This document shows, piece by piece, positions 1 through 8,214 of a DNA stretch of 64,000 bases (positions are counted from its first letter, which is position 1; each line of letters opens with the position of its first letter). The position numbers and the translations under genes were made by a program. The notes beneath the pieces were generated by a model. The model did not search any database, was not told where the DNA came from, and was given only the letters and a program-made list of their open reading frames with translations. Source of the DNA: Hymenobacter norwichensis DSM 15439 (lineage in GTDB: Bacteria; Bacteroidota; Bacteroidia; Cytophagales; Hymenobacteraceae); the NCBI RefSeq assembly GCF_000420705.1, contig NZ_ATVL01000007.1, positions 372,001 to 436,000 of the forward strand, given 5' to 3'.

Positions 1-1054
1 GGCGGTTGCGGGCATCGGGCGAGGGGTAGAGGGGCTGGGTGTCGCCGTAGCCGATGGTACTGATGCGCTCAGCTGCCACGCCGGCTTTCACCAGGTAGGC
101 TTTCACGGCGTCGGCCCGCTGCTCCGATAAGGTCTGGTTTTTTTGAGGCTCTCCAATTTTATCGGTGTGGCCGGCCACCCGTAGCTTCAGGGTGGGGCGG
201 GCTTTCAGCTCGGTGGCCAACTGGTTGAGGGCCGGAAATCCATCGGGCAGCAGCTCGGCGGTACCTAGCTTGAACAACACCTTGGGCAGCACCACGGGCG
301 CGGGGGTGAGCAGCGGCGCCGAGGCAAGCGGTGGGGCCGAGGTGGTGCGGGCGGTGTCCAACTTCACCGGGGCCGGAGCAATAGGCTCGGGCGAGGCAGC
401 CGGCTTAGGGCCAGTTACCTGAATGGTGATGGGCACGGCCGAGTTCTGGCGGGTAGGATAATAGCTCTGGGTGAGGTAGAACGTGGTGGTTTTGCTAAGC
501 TTGGTACGGTAGGTGTTGCCGGTAGCCACGGGCTGCGTGAGTTCGGCATCGGCATACCACAGCACGTTGCGCCCCGATACCCGGTGCGTGGCCTCGGCCC
601 CGGCAGCCACCGTCGCCGCCGATTTCAGCTTGACGCGGTAAAACGTGAAGGTGCCCACGTCACAGTTGCCTTGGGGGCGGTAGGTGGCCCGACCGGTTAG
701 CTTTTCCTGGCTGGCATCGTAGGTGAAGGTGATGGCGCCTTCGCACCAGTAGGTGAAAGGGGAGCGGCCGGTTTCATTGAGCTTCTGCACGTGCTCAAGC
801 TGAAGCCCGCTAGCTGTGCGGGTGCCCTGCACTTGAAACGTGGCCGATATGCCGGGCTGCCCACCCAATTCCTGATACAGCACCCCCATCAGCGTGCTGC
901 CTTTGCCTTTTTGTACCCGGAGCACTGCCGGCCAGTTGATATTCGGCTCGTCGGTGTCGGTTTCTACGCCCTGCCATACGCCCGTCAGGGATTGGGCCTG
1001 TACGGGGCCACCCAAAAGCAGGGCCACCATGCCATACCAAAAACTGCGTTTCAT
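1..1054 (-). CDS. OmpA-family outer-membrane protein, C-terminus cut by window edge
   Basis: The gene reads leftward from an ATG at 1054 and stays open to base 1, so its stop lies outside the window. About 351 codons are visible. It opens with a signal peptide (MKRSFWYGMVALLLGGPVQAQ), followed by a beta-rich domain (about residues 25-160), an Ig-like segment (about 165-215), a Pro/Ala-rich linker, and an OmpA C-terminal peptidoglycan-binding domain with the motif VAGHTDKIGEPQKN and a downstream LSEQRA helix. OmpA_C domains bind diaminopimelate in peptidoglycan, so the protein probably bridges the outer membrane and the cell wall. The N-terminal domain is not one I can name. The last visible residues (GYGDTQPL) fall near the end of the OmpA fold, so only some tens of residues are probably missing. 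Confidence 0.85.
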   Translation of the reverse strand, partial: MKRSFWYGMVALLLGGPVQAQSLTGVWQGVETDTDEPNINWPAVLRVQKGKGSTLMGVLYQELGGQPGISATFQVQGTRTASGLQLEHVQKLNETGRSPFTYWCEGAITFTYDASQEKLTGRATYRPQGNCDVGTFTFYRVKLKSAATVAAGAEATHRVSGRNVLWYADAELTQPVATGNTYRTKLSKTTTFYLTQSYYPTRQNSAVPITIQVTGPKPAASPEPIAPAPVKLDTARTTSAPPLASAPLLTPAPVVLPKVLFKLGTAELLPDGFPALNQLATELKARPTLKLRVAGHTDKIGEPQKNQTLSEQRADAVKAYLVKAGVAAERISTIGYGDTQPLYPSPDARNR

Positions 1055-1311
1055 TTAGCTTAAGTGATTCTGGTTTGCTGCAAAGAGTCGAAGGGTGGGC
1101 CAACAAGTTGCTTGCCACTAATAAAAGTGCGCTATTGTCCGCCGCTGTCCGTTCTGCGCTCAACTGCAACAATAGCACTTCTGGTTTCCTGACCCGCAAA
1201 TCTGAGGGCGCTATGCAGCTACCAAGCCTAAAAAACAGCCTACATTTAAGCCTGAATTTGCGGCTGGGGCAGGCTTGGCCCAGAAACATTCAGTAGCCAA
1301 CCCCTCATTGC

Positions 1312-1668
1312 ATGAAACGTACCCGCCTGTATATCGCCGTGCTGGCACTGCCGTTGGCCGTCAGCCTGGGCTGTGAGAAAGACACCGACGAACCTTTCAA
1401 ATCCTGCGAGAGAGAAAACAATGGCATTGTTGTATTTACGTTTAGCAATACAGCTGTGCGGCACTCTATCCGCATAGCGTATTCCACCACCAGAATAGAG
1501 GAGAGAACAGTGGCCGCTGGAAAAGGCACCGATACGGTGAAAGTTTCGGCAGGAACGTATCCTCTGTCGATTTCCAGTATCAATAGCAGCAGCCAAGTAT
1601 TGGAAACGTTCAACAGAACCGTGGTGGCGGAACGCTGTAATGAGCAAACTATAAGCGTGCCCTTTTAA
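1312..1668 (+). CDS. small lipoprotein, function unknown
   Basis: 118 residues with a lipoprotein signal: K/R-rich start, hydrophobic core and lipobox SLGC with the acylated cysteine at about residue 21. The mature part is short and Ser/Thr/Val-rich, in a pattern suggesting one beta-sandwich, with cysteines near residues 32 and 108 that could pair. It starts at ATG 1312, 257 bp from the divergent OmpA-type gene, and its stop at 1668 faces the convergent PBP gene. Open frames on the opposite strand here lack a signal or family motif and look like shadows. I recognise no family; it is probably an outer-membrane or periplasmic lipoprotein. Confidence 0.7.
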   Translation: MKRTRLYIAVLALPLAVSLGCEKDTDEPFKSCERENNGIVVFTFSNTAVRHSIRIAYSTTRIEERTVAAGKGTDTVKVSAGTYPLSISSINSSSQVLETFNRTVVAERCNEQTISVPF

Positions 1669-1744
1669 TACCCCCGCCGATTGGGGCCTCACTCGGACAG
1701 ATTTCAGTGTGGCTTCATGAGGGCTATTCGGGCAGCTTTCCAGG

Positions 1745-3571
1745 CTAGTACCCACTCTGGGCTCGGCGCTGAATACGCTTTTCCCAACGTTTACGCTTGG
1801 GGGCAATGTAGCCGCGCAAGTGCTTTTCCATCACCAGCACGGCGCAGGGAGCTGCCGCTGTAGCCCCGAAGCCGCCATTTTCCAGGTACACCGCCACGGC
1901 AATCTTGGGGTTGTCGGCGGGGGCAAAGCCGACGAAGGCGGCGTGGTCGTCGCCCTCGTCGTTTTGCACGGTGCCGGTTTTGCCGGCTACCGTAATGCCC
2001 ACATCGGCGAGGCTGGAAGCGTCGGCCGTGCCGCCCTTTTGCATGACGGCCACCATGCCTGGTATCAGGGCCGCAAAATGGGCGCTGTCGATGAGGGTGT
2101 AACGCTTTTCGGTGAAGCGCGGTAGCGGTCCACCATCCCCAACGCTGCGCACCAAGTGGGGTGGGTAGTACCAGCCGCGGTTGGCAATGATGGCGGCCAT
2201 GTTGGCCATTTGCAGGCCCGTTAGGTTGATTTCGCCCTGCCCGATGCTGAGCGAGTAAATCGAGCGGTAGGTCCAGCGGCGGGTGCGGCGGGCTTTATCA
2301 TAATAAGCGGCGGTGGGCAGGAAGCCAGGCGCCTCGCGCGGCACGTCCACACCCAGCACCGAATCGAGCCCGAACGAGCGGACGTAGCGCCGCCATAGGT
2401 CGAGGTTGGCGTGGCGAACGGCTACCGTATCTACCGCCAGCGTGTCGGGCATGCGGTTGATGAGGCTCTGCATGGTTTGGTAGAAGTAGGGGTTGCAGCT
2501 GTACTTCAGCCCCAGGGTCAGGGTTTTGGCCTGCGGGTGGTGGTGCACGCAACTCACCAACGACTGGTTGCAGCGAAACCCGGTGGTGGGGCTGATGGCG
2601 CCCAACTGCAAGGCCACCGCGGCGTTCACTAGCTTAAACACCGAGCCGGGCGGGTTAGCCAGCATAGCAGGCCGGTTGATGAGGGGCATGTCTTCACTTT
2701 CCAGCAGCTCGGCGCGCACCCCGGCTTGGTCGGGGGCCGTGAGCGTAGCCGCATCATACACTGGCCCCGATACATAAGCCAGGATTTCGCCGGTGCGCGG
2801 GTCGAGCGCCACCAAATAGCCGCGGCGGTTGCCCAGGAGCTTTTCGGCGTAGGCTTGCAGCTTTACGTCGAGGGTGAGGTGTAAATCTTGGCCTTGGCGG
2901 AACGTGGTGTCTTTAGTCCAAGTGCCGTGTTGCTGGCCTTTCGCATCGAGTAGTGGGTGCAGGTAACCGTGGCGCCCAGTGAGCAAACCGTTGTAATAGC
3001 TTTCCACGCCGCCATTGCGCAACCGATAAAACCGCCCACGCCGGTAGCGTTGGGCTTGGCGGTAAAAACCCTGGGCTTCGCTGGCCTTATAGCCTAGCAC
3101 GGCCGCCCCCGCACTACTGGTATAAACGCGCTGGCGCCGCTCGGCCAGGGCCAGGTTTGGCCAATCAGCACTGTCGCGGCGCACGCGCTTCACCTCGGTG
3201 GCCGTCAGGCGAAGCTGCACTCCGGCGCTAGGCCGCGCGCCGGGGTAGGGCAGTGCTTCGGCAATGCGCTGCCGAACGGTAGTGGAGTCCCAGCCCAGTA
3301 GTATTCCTAGCCCTAGCGTATCGAGTGGGGGACGCCGGGGCAGCTTCAGCACAAAGTAGGAGCGAGTATCAACCAGCACCGAATCGTTGCGGTCCAGCAC
3401 GCGCCCCCGAATCAGCGAGTCGTCCACTACTATCCGCTTCCGGGTGTACACTTCACCGGTTTCAGGATCTTTCGTCGGGACGCTGGTTTGCTGGTCGGGA
3501 GAGGAGCAGGCAGCCAGAACTGAGAGCAGTGCTAGCAGAATCTGTCCCCATATGGTTGAAGCCGTGCGCAT
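1745..3571 (-). CDS. lipoprotein PBP2-like transpeptidase (copy 1)
   Basis: 608-residue class B penicillin-binding protein. The serine transpeptidase motifs are complete: SVFK at 310-313 (nucleophile S310), SCN at 358-360 and KTGT at 531-534, followed by a DDHAAFVGFAP segment like that of PBP2/MrdA. An N-terminal pedestal region occupies about residues 50-250. Instead of the usual N-terminal transmembrane anchor it has a lipoprotein signal with lipobox LAAC (C22), so it is predicted to be lipid-anchored. D,D-transpeptidases cross-link peptidoglycan in the periplasm. The gene lies 250 bp downstream of a close paralog in the same orientation (tandem duplication). It is not beside mreB, mreC or rodA in this window, so it is probably an accessory rather than the main elongasome PBP2. 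Confidence 0.88.
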   Translation of the reverse strand: MRTASTIWGQILLALLSVLAACSSPDQQTSVPTKDPETGEVYTRKRIVVDDSLIRGRVLDRNDSVLVDTRSYFVLKLPRRPPLDTLGLGILLGWDSTTVRQRIAEALPYPGARPSAGVQLRLTATEVKRVRRDSADWPNLALAERRQRVYTSSAGAAVLGYKASEAQGFYRQAQRYRRGRFYRLRNGGVESYYNGLLTGRHGYLHPLLDAKGQQHGTWTKDTTFRQGQDLHLTLDVKLQAYAEKLLGNRRGYLVALDPRTGEILAYVSGPVYDAATLTAPDQAGVRAELLESEDMPLINRPAMLANPPGSVFKLVNAAVALQLGAISPTTGFRCNQSLVSCVHHHPQAKTLTLGLKYSCNPYFYQTMQSLINRMPDTLAVDTVAVRHANLDLWRRYVRSFGLDSVLGVDVPREAPGFLPTAAYYDKARRTRRWTYRSIYSLSIGQGEINLTGLQMANMAAIIANRGWYYPPHLVRSVGDGGPLPRFTEKRYTLIDSAHFAALIPGMVAVMQKGGTADASSLADVGITVAGKTGTVQNDEGDDHAAFVGFAPADNPKIAVAVYLENGGFGATAAAPCAVLVMEKHLRGYIAPKRKRWEKRIQRRAQSGY

Positions 3572-3821
3572 GGGGTAAAGCTAGGCAATTGCCGGAAGTT
3601 GAGGCCGTGAGTAGCCGACAACCAGCACTGCTCAAATCCATCTACTCAAACAAAAAGAAGGTAACCCCTTCAACTGGCAGTTCCAGGTATTCACGTATCC
3701 TACCCAAGCCTGCGGTGAGCTAAGTCCTTGCCAGCCAGCTCAGGACGCCACGGACAACCTGGGGTAAGCTGCGGCTAGGTTGCCCTGCACTACGCTGCTA
3801 ACAGGGGTATCCGGGGGCTAC

Positions 3822-5621
3822 TTAGTACCCGTGTCGGGCCCGACTCTGAATGCGCGCTTCCCAGCGTTTGCGCTTGGGAGCAATGTAGCCGCGCAGGTAT
3901 TTCTCCATCACCAATGCGGCACAGGGCGCGGCGGCGTCCGCCCCAAAGCCGCCATTCTCGATGTAAACCGCTACCGCTATTTGGGGGGCATCAGCCGGAG
4001 CAAAGCCCACGAAAGCGGCGTGGTCGTCGCCCTCATCGTTTTCTACGGTGCCGGTTTTGCCAGCTACCGTAATGCCTACATCCTCTAAGCTGGAAGCATC
4101 TGCCGTGCCGCCTTTCTGCATCACGGCCACCATACCGGGCACTAGAGCCGCGAAGTGGATACTGTCGATCAGGGTGTAACGCTTTTCGGTGAAGCGCGGC
4201 AGTGGGCCACCTGTGCTAATGCTGCTCACCAAGTGAGGCGGGTAGTACCAGCCGCGGTTGGCAATGATGGCCGCCATATTGGCCATTTGTAGGCCCGTCA
4301 GGTTGATTTCGCCCTGGCCGATGCTGAGCGAATAGATAGAGCGGTACCGCCAGCGGGTGGTGCCCCGGGTCTTATCGTAGTACTCGGGGGTAGGAAGGAA
4401 GCCGGGCGCCTCGCGCGGTATATCCACGCCCAGCACCGAATCCAGCCCAAACGAGCGGACGTAGCGCCGCCACTGGGCCAGGTTCACGTGGCGCGCCGCC
4501 ACCGTATCCTGCACTAGGCTGTCGGGCACGTAGTTGATGAGTTTCCCCATCACTTGGTAGAAGTAGGGGTTGCAACTGTATTTAAGGCCGGCGGTTAGGT
4601 TGCTTGGCGCCGGGTGGTGATGCACGCAGCTGACAAGCTTCTGGTCACAGCGAAAGCTGGTGGTGGGGCTGATGGCGCCCAGTTGCAAGGCCACGGCGGC
4701 ATTTACCAGCTTGAACACCGAGCCGGGTGGGTTGGCGCGCATCGCCGGCCGATTGATGAGCGGCATGCCTTCTTGTTGCAAGAGCTTGGCGCGTACCCCG
4801 GCCAGATCGGGGGCGGTGATGGTGGCGGGCTTGTAGATGGGCGCCGACACGTAGGCCAGGATTTCGCCAGTGCGCGGGTCGAGGGCCACGAGGTAGCCCT
4901 TGCGGTTGCCCAGTAACTTTTCGGCGTAGGCTTGCAGCTTCACGTCGAGCGTCAAGTGCAAATCCTGGCCTTGCTGGAAGGCAGTATCGGTAGCCCAATT
5001 GCCTTGCGTCTGGCCTTGCTCATCTACCAACGGGTGCATAATGCCCCGGCGCCCGTTGAGTAGGCCGTTGTAGTACCCCTCCACGCCGCCATTGCGCAAT
5101 TGGTAAAAACGACCCCGGCGGTAGCGTTTGGCCTGGCTATAGAAGGGTTCTGCCTCTGCGCCCATATAGCCCAGCGCATGCGCACCCACGTTGGTGGTGT
5201 ACGTGCGCTGGCGGCCTTCTGTCAGGGTGAGGGTGGGCCAGTCGGCACTTTTACGACGCACTCGCGCTGCTTCAGTTGCCGTAAGGCGGAGCTGGACCGG
5301 ATAGCCAGCTGGTGCTTTTTCATACGGTAGGGCATCGGCAATACGTTTTCGCATAGTCGTCGGTCCCCAGCCGAGCAGCTGGCCTAGCGCCAGGGTATCG
5401 AGTGGGGGGCGGCGCGGCAGCTTCAGCAGGTACTGCGGGCGGGTGGCTACCAATACGGAGTCGTGGCGGTCGAGAATGCTGCCACGCTGCGGCACCTCGG
5501 GTAGCACGATGCGCCGCTTGGTGTACACTATGCTCGTATCGGGAGCCTGAATCAGTGAGTCAGTTTGCTGCTGAGGTGACGAATAGGCGGCCAGCACCAA
5601 AAACACTGTGAGTAGACTCAT
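3822..5621 (-). CDS. PBP2-like transpeptidase (copy 2), lipobox cysteine replaced
   Basis: 599-residue paralog of the gene downstream, near-identical over long stretches of the catalytic domain. Motifs are intact: SVFK at 301-304, SCN at 349-351, KTGT at 522-525. The N-terminus differs: where copy 1 has LAAC, this protein has LAAY at 10-13 (TAT codon), so no cysteine is available for lipidation. An in-frame stop lies two codons upstream of the ATG, so a longer start cannot restore one. The hydrophobic leader is only about 12 residues and lacks the usual basic N-region. The protein may be anchored by an uncleaved signal, released to the periplasm, or poorly exported. The catalytic domain shows no sign of decay. 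Confidence 0.86.
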   Translation of the reverse strand: MSLLTVFLVLAAYSSPQQQTDSLIQAPDTSIVYTKRRIVLPEVPQRGSILDRHDSVLVATRPQYLLKLPRRPPLDTLALGQLLGWGPTTMRKRIADALPYEKAPAGYPVQLRLTATEAARVRRKSADWPTLTLTEGRQRTYTTNVGAHALGYMGAEAEPFYSQAKRYRRGRFYQLRNGGVEGYYNGLLNGRRGIMHPLVDEQGQTQGNWATDTAFQQGQDLHLTLDVKLQAYAEKLLGNRKGYLVALDPRTGEILAYVSAPIYKPATITAPDLAGVRAKLLQQEGMPLINRPAMRANPPGSVFKLVNAAVALQLGAISPTTSFRCDQKLVSCVHHHPAPSNLTAGLKYSCNPYFYQVMGKLINYVPDSLVQDTVAARHVNLAQWRRYVRSFGLDSVLGVDIPREAPGFLPTPEYYDKTRGTTRWRYRSIYSLSIGQGEINLTGLQMANMAAIIANRGWYYPPHLVSSISTGGPLPRFTEKRYTLIDSIHFAALVPGMVAVMQKGGTADASSLEDVGITVAGKTGTVENDEGDDHAAFVGFAPADAPQIAVAVYIENGGFGADAAAPCAALVMEKYLRGYIAPKRKRWEARIQSRARHGY

Positions 5622-6330
5622 TTTTCAAATTTCAAACAGGTAGACCCAAGCGGATCTGGGTTGCTTTACGCAGTAGCCGAGCTCCTAGATGTCTTGCTCA
5701 ATAAGCCCAGCTGAAATGGTTGCCGCCCGACTAGCACAAGTGCGCCTCTTCGCTTTCTACATAGCTTTTGCCTCGCACAAAGCTGCCACCCCAAAGTAAG
5801 CCACCCGTATGCTGCTGACTTGGGAAACACAGACCTTTGATTCACTTAAAAGGTACTTACAGGATATTGTCATTTTCGGCTTGGATAATCAGATATAATA
5901 GCCTTCAGGAGCGAGTTAACCAGAAAATAACATGGCTCTGTCGGATGACTCCATGATAGATAGTGAAGTATTATTAAAGAACGATTTGCGCGCAAAGACG
6001 TCGTGCTCTGATTCATGATAATACTGCTTCAGTCTAAACAATATATTATTGGTTTTCAGGCGTATGCTGTTACATAAGGAATTGTATAATAACAATAGGT
6101 AGGGTGTGGCTACATCAATTGCATTGAGGGGATAATAATTGTCGAGTTTATTTGCCCTTCTTGGAAAGCAGATTAACAGCTTGTTAGTGTAAAATATTGA
6201 CAATAAGACGATAATAGTAAACAAACGCGTGGCTTTTGCTGATGGCAACAGAGGTCAACCTACTAGAATACGGTCCGTTGAAATGGCAGGGCAAGGGATA
6301 CTTGCTTTTACTCTTTTATTGTTCTGACCT
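5622..6330. other. AT-rich intergenic region, no supported gene
   Basis: About 700 bp whose centre (about 5850-6250) is much more AT-rich than its neighbours. A 110-codon open frame on the minus strand (6248-5916) starts with a basic and hydrophobic segment, but it has no recognisable domain and its codons are AT-biased, so I do not call it. The region should hold the promoters of copy 2 of the PBP gene (leftward) and of the DUF892 gene (rightward). I could not pick a convincing -33/-7 pair. It may be a remnant of transferred DNA or a regulatory spacer. Confidence 0.4.
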
Positions 6331-6819
6331 ATGAAAACGGACGACCTAAAACAACTTATCAAAGACGGCCTATCGGCCCAGCAGGCAGGAAGTCAAGTGG
6401 CAGCCAAGGCAACCGACGAAATTCTCAACGATGCCAAGCATCCGGAGCTGAAAGCCGCCCTTCAGGAAGGCAACGAAACCGCCAAGAAGTGGGCCCAGCG
6501 TATTGAGCAGGCCCTTGCCGAAGTAGGCGGCGCGGAGAGCCAGAACAATGAAATCCTGGAGGCGCACTACCGCGTGAGCAAAGAAATCCGGGCAAAAGCT
6601 GAGTCCGACACGACGCGCGACCTAGGCATTATCGCCAGCGGCCAGATGGCCCTGCACTACTGGATTGCTTCCTTCGGCACGGTAGCCTCGTATGCTGCCT
6701 CCGCCGGCCTCACTGAAACCGAACAAAACCTGAAAACCTCCGTGCAGGAAGCCAAACAGGCCGACGACAGGCACACCGACATTGCCCAGCGTATCCTCGC
6801 CGAGCAAGGCCAGGAGTAG
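6331..6819 (+). CDS. DUF892 (YciF-type) ferritin-like protein
   Basis: 162 residues, almost entirely helical, matching the DUF892 / YciE-YciF family of ferritin-like four-helix bundles. Recognisable features are the N-terminal DLKQLIKDGLSAQQ helix, the Glu/His-bearing helices (for example HYRVSKEIRA), the LGIIASGQMALHYWIASFGT helix and a final helix with DRHTDIAQRIL. Family members are stress-induced and some bind a di-iron or similar metal site; the biochemical role is poorly defined. There is no signal peptide, so it is cytoplasmic. The ATG at 6331 is followed directly by the conserved first helix. The gene appears monocistronic, with a hairpin terminator 40 bp after the stop. Confidence 0.8.
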   Translation: MKTDDLKQLIKDGLSAQQAGSQVAAKATDEILNDAKHPELKAALQEGNETAKKWAQRIEQALAEVGGAESQNNEILEAHYRVSKEIRAKAESDTTRDLGIIASGQMALHYWIASFGTVASYAASAGLTETEQNLKTSVQEAKQADDRHTDIAQRILAEQGQE

Positions 6820-6858
6820 AGTCAATCTTCTCTACAGCACTCCTTCTGACTGTAACGC

Positions 6859-6898
6859 AACCGCGCCGCTTGGATAGCTCCAGGCGGCGCGGTTTTGA
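6859..6898 (+). terminator. hairpin terminator after DUF892 gene
   Basis: Perfect 11-bp inverted repeat (AACCGCGCCGC at 6859-6869 with GCGGCGCGGTT at 6883-6893) followed by a T-rich run, 40 bp after the stop codon. Similar sequence recurs at 6986 and 8061. Confidence 0.75.
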
Positions 6899-6985
6899 TT
6901 TGTTGCTAGCAGTTGCAAGGGTACTAACCTTATGGTTCTAAAACCATAATGATGCCGGAGCCAATTACAACTCCCACCCGAAAAC

Positions 6986-7030
6986 AACCGCGCCGCTCAG
7001 ATGGCTCCAAGCAGCGCGGCTCCGGCTTGC
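6986..7030. repeat. hairpin repeat, copy 2 of 3
   Basis: Begins CCGCGCCGCT, continues through a GGCTCCAAGC loop and returns as GCGCGGCTCCGGCTTGC. It is a clear relative of the terminator at 6859 and of the copy at 8061, and it lies just downstream of the leftward MBL-fold gene, so it could terminate that transcript. Confidence 0.55.
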
Positions 7031-7087
7031 TACCGGGGCGGTAGGGGGAAGCCGGCACCGCGCCAGTTTAGGCGTTAGGGCGTGGTC

Positions 7088-7876
7088 TTACTGCGCCACC
7101 GGATACCAGTTGCGCAGCCGAACATCAATTTTCTTGTTGGCCGTGTTCACGGTTTTCTTGAAGCCGTCTACGTCGCTCAAGCCGCTCTGGCCCCGGTAAT
7201 GATACGGATACACAATGCCGGGCTTGAAGGCCAATACGCCCTGCGCGGCCTGCTGCACGTCCATGGTGTAGGGCAGGTTCATGCACACAAACGCCACGTC
7301 GATGCCCTTGAGGGCGCGCATCTCGGCAGTGTCTTCGGTGTCGCCAGACAGGTACACGTTTTTGCCGCCCAGGTTCAGCACGTAGCCGTTGCCCCGGCCT
7401 TTGGTGTGCGGCGCGTCGGCGGCCTCGGGCAGGTTGTACATCGGAATAGCGGCTACACTCATGCCCAGTGTATCGAGCTTCTGGCCGTTGCTCAGGATGC
7501 GGACCTGGGCTTTGTACTCGGCGGGCAACTTATCGGCCACGGCTTGGGGCACTACCATCAGGGCCTTGCCCACAGAGAGACCCGCCAGCGTCTTCGGGTC
7601 CAGGTGGTCGCCGTGAATGTCGGTGATAAGGATAACATCGGGCGCGGCCAGGCCAGCGTAGGCGGCGGCCCCGCCGTAAGGGTCCACGTAAATGGTCTTG
7701 CCATTCCAGATAAACACCACGCTGCCGTGGGTGATGGGCTGCACCGTGAGCGGACCTTTCTTGGTGGCAATCTGGTCGGCAGCCGCCCGCGGCGCGGGGG
7801 TAGTAGGGGCGGTTTGGGCCTGCGCCTGCACGGAAACTACAGCCAGGGCGGCCGCAAGGATAAGGGTGGATTTCAT
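7088..7876 (-). CDS. secreted MBL-fold metal-dependent hydrolase
   Basis: 262 residues. A cleavable signal peptide (MKSTLILAAALAVVSVQAQAQ) is followed by a metallo-beta-lactamase fold of the UlaG-like/YtnP type. The metal motif reads TDIHGDH at 85-91, with H88, D90 and H91 present but the first His of the canonical HxHxDH replaced by D86. Later ligand positions are seen in SGDTEDT and in PYHYRGQ. Such proteins hydrolyse phosphodiesters, lactones or similar substrates; nothing here fixes the substrate. The signal places it in the periplasm or outside. The opposite strand carries a His-rich open frame of similar length, which is an antisense shadow. Confidence 0.82.
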   Translation of the reverse strand: MKSTLILAAALAVVSVQAQAQTAPTTPAPRAAADQIATKKGPLTVQPITHGSVVFIWNGKTIYVDPYGGAAAYAGLAAPDVILITDIHGDHLDPKTLAGLSVGKALMVVPQAVADKLPAEYKAQVRILSNGQKLDTLGMSVAAIPMYNLPEAADAPHTKGRGNGYVLNLGGKNVYLSGDTEDTAEMRALKGIDVAFVCMNLPYTMDVQQAAQGVLAFKPGIVYPYHYRGQSGLSDVDGFKKTVNTANKKIDVRLRNWYPVAQ

Positions 7877-8214
7877 CGGGTTTCTGCTTGTTGAGTAATA
7901 GGTGCGAAGGGGTTGTTACGCAGCTCGGCTTTCGACGTATAGGCGGGCCGCAAGCGCATCAAGGAGCTTCAGATTGCTAACTAACCCACAGTGGGGGCGA
8001 AAGTTCGGCCAGCCATGCTTGCAAAGGGTAGCCGCCGTGTAACACATGGGTGGAGCATAAAAAACGCCGCCCGGATTTCTCCAAGCGGCGCGGTTCCGGC
8101 TTGCCGCTGGAGCGGCTGCTGAGGCTTGAGCTTCTATGGGGCACGAGTTACGGTGCGCTTAACTTGAGCAACACAGGGAGTGCCATTGCACTGGATCAGG
8201 CAATGGTTGGCTGA
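7877..8214. other. intergenic region with a hairpin repeat
   Basis: 338 bp between two leftward genes. It contains the third hairpin repeat (8061-8103) and should hold the promoter of the MBL-fold gene. No open frame in it has a family signature. Confidence 0.5.
8061..8103. repeat. hairpin repeat, copy 3 of 3
   Basis: ACGCCGC ... TCTCCAAGCGGCGCGGTTCCGGCTTGC. It shares the stem, the TCCAAGC loop and the TTCCGGCTTGC tail with copies at 6859 and 6986. It lies downstream of the leftward gene ending at 8215 and may act as its terminator. Confidence 0.55.

Noticed and set aside
1246..1806. 186-codon minus-strand frame across the small lipoprotein gene
   Set aside because: No signal or family motif, and it runs into the PBP coding end; the plus-strand lipoprotein with a clear lipobox is preferred.
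5916..6248. 110-codon minus-strand frame in the AT-rich gap
   Set aside because: AT-biased codons, no recognisable domain; noted as a finding about the region but not called as a gene.
7082..7894. 270-codon His- and Gly-rich frame on the plus strand
   Set aside because: It is the exact antisense of the MBL-fold gene, which has a signal peptide and metal motif; the His richness comes from reading its codons backwards.
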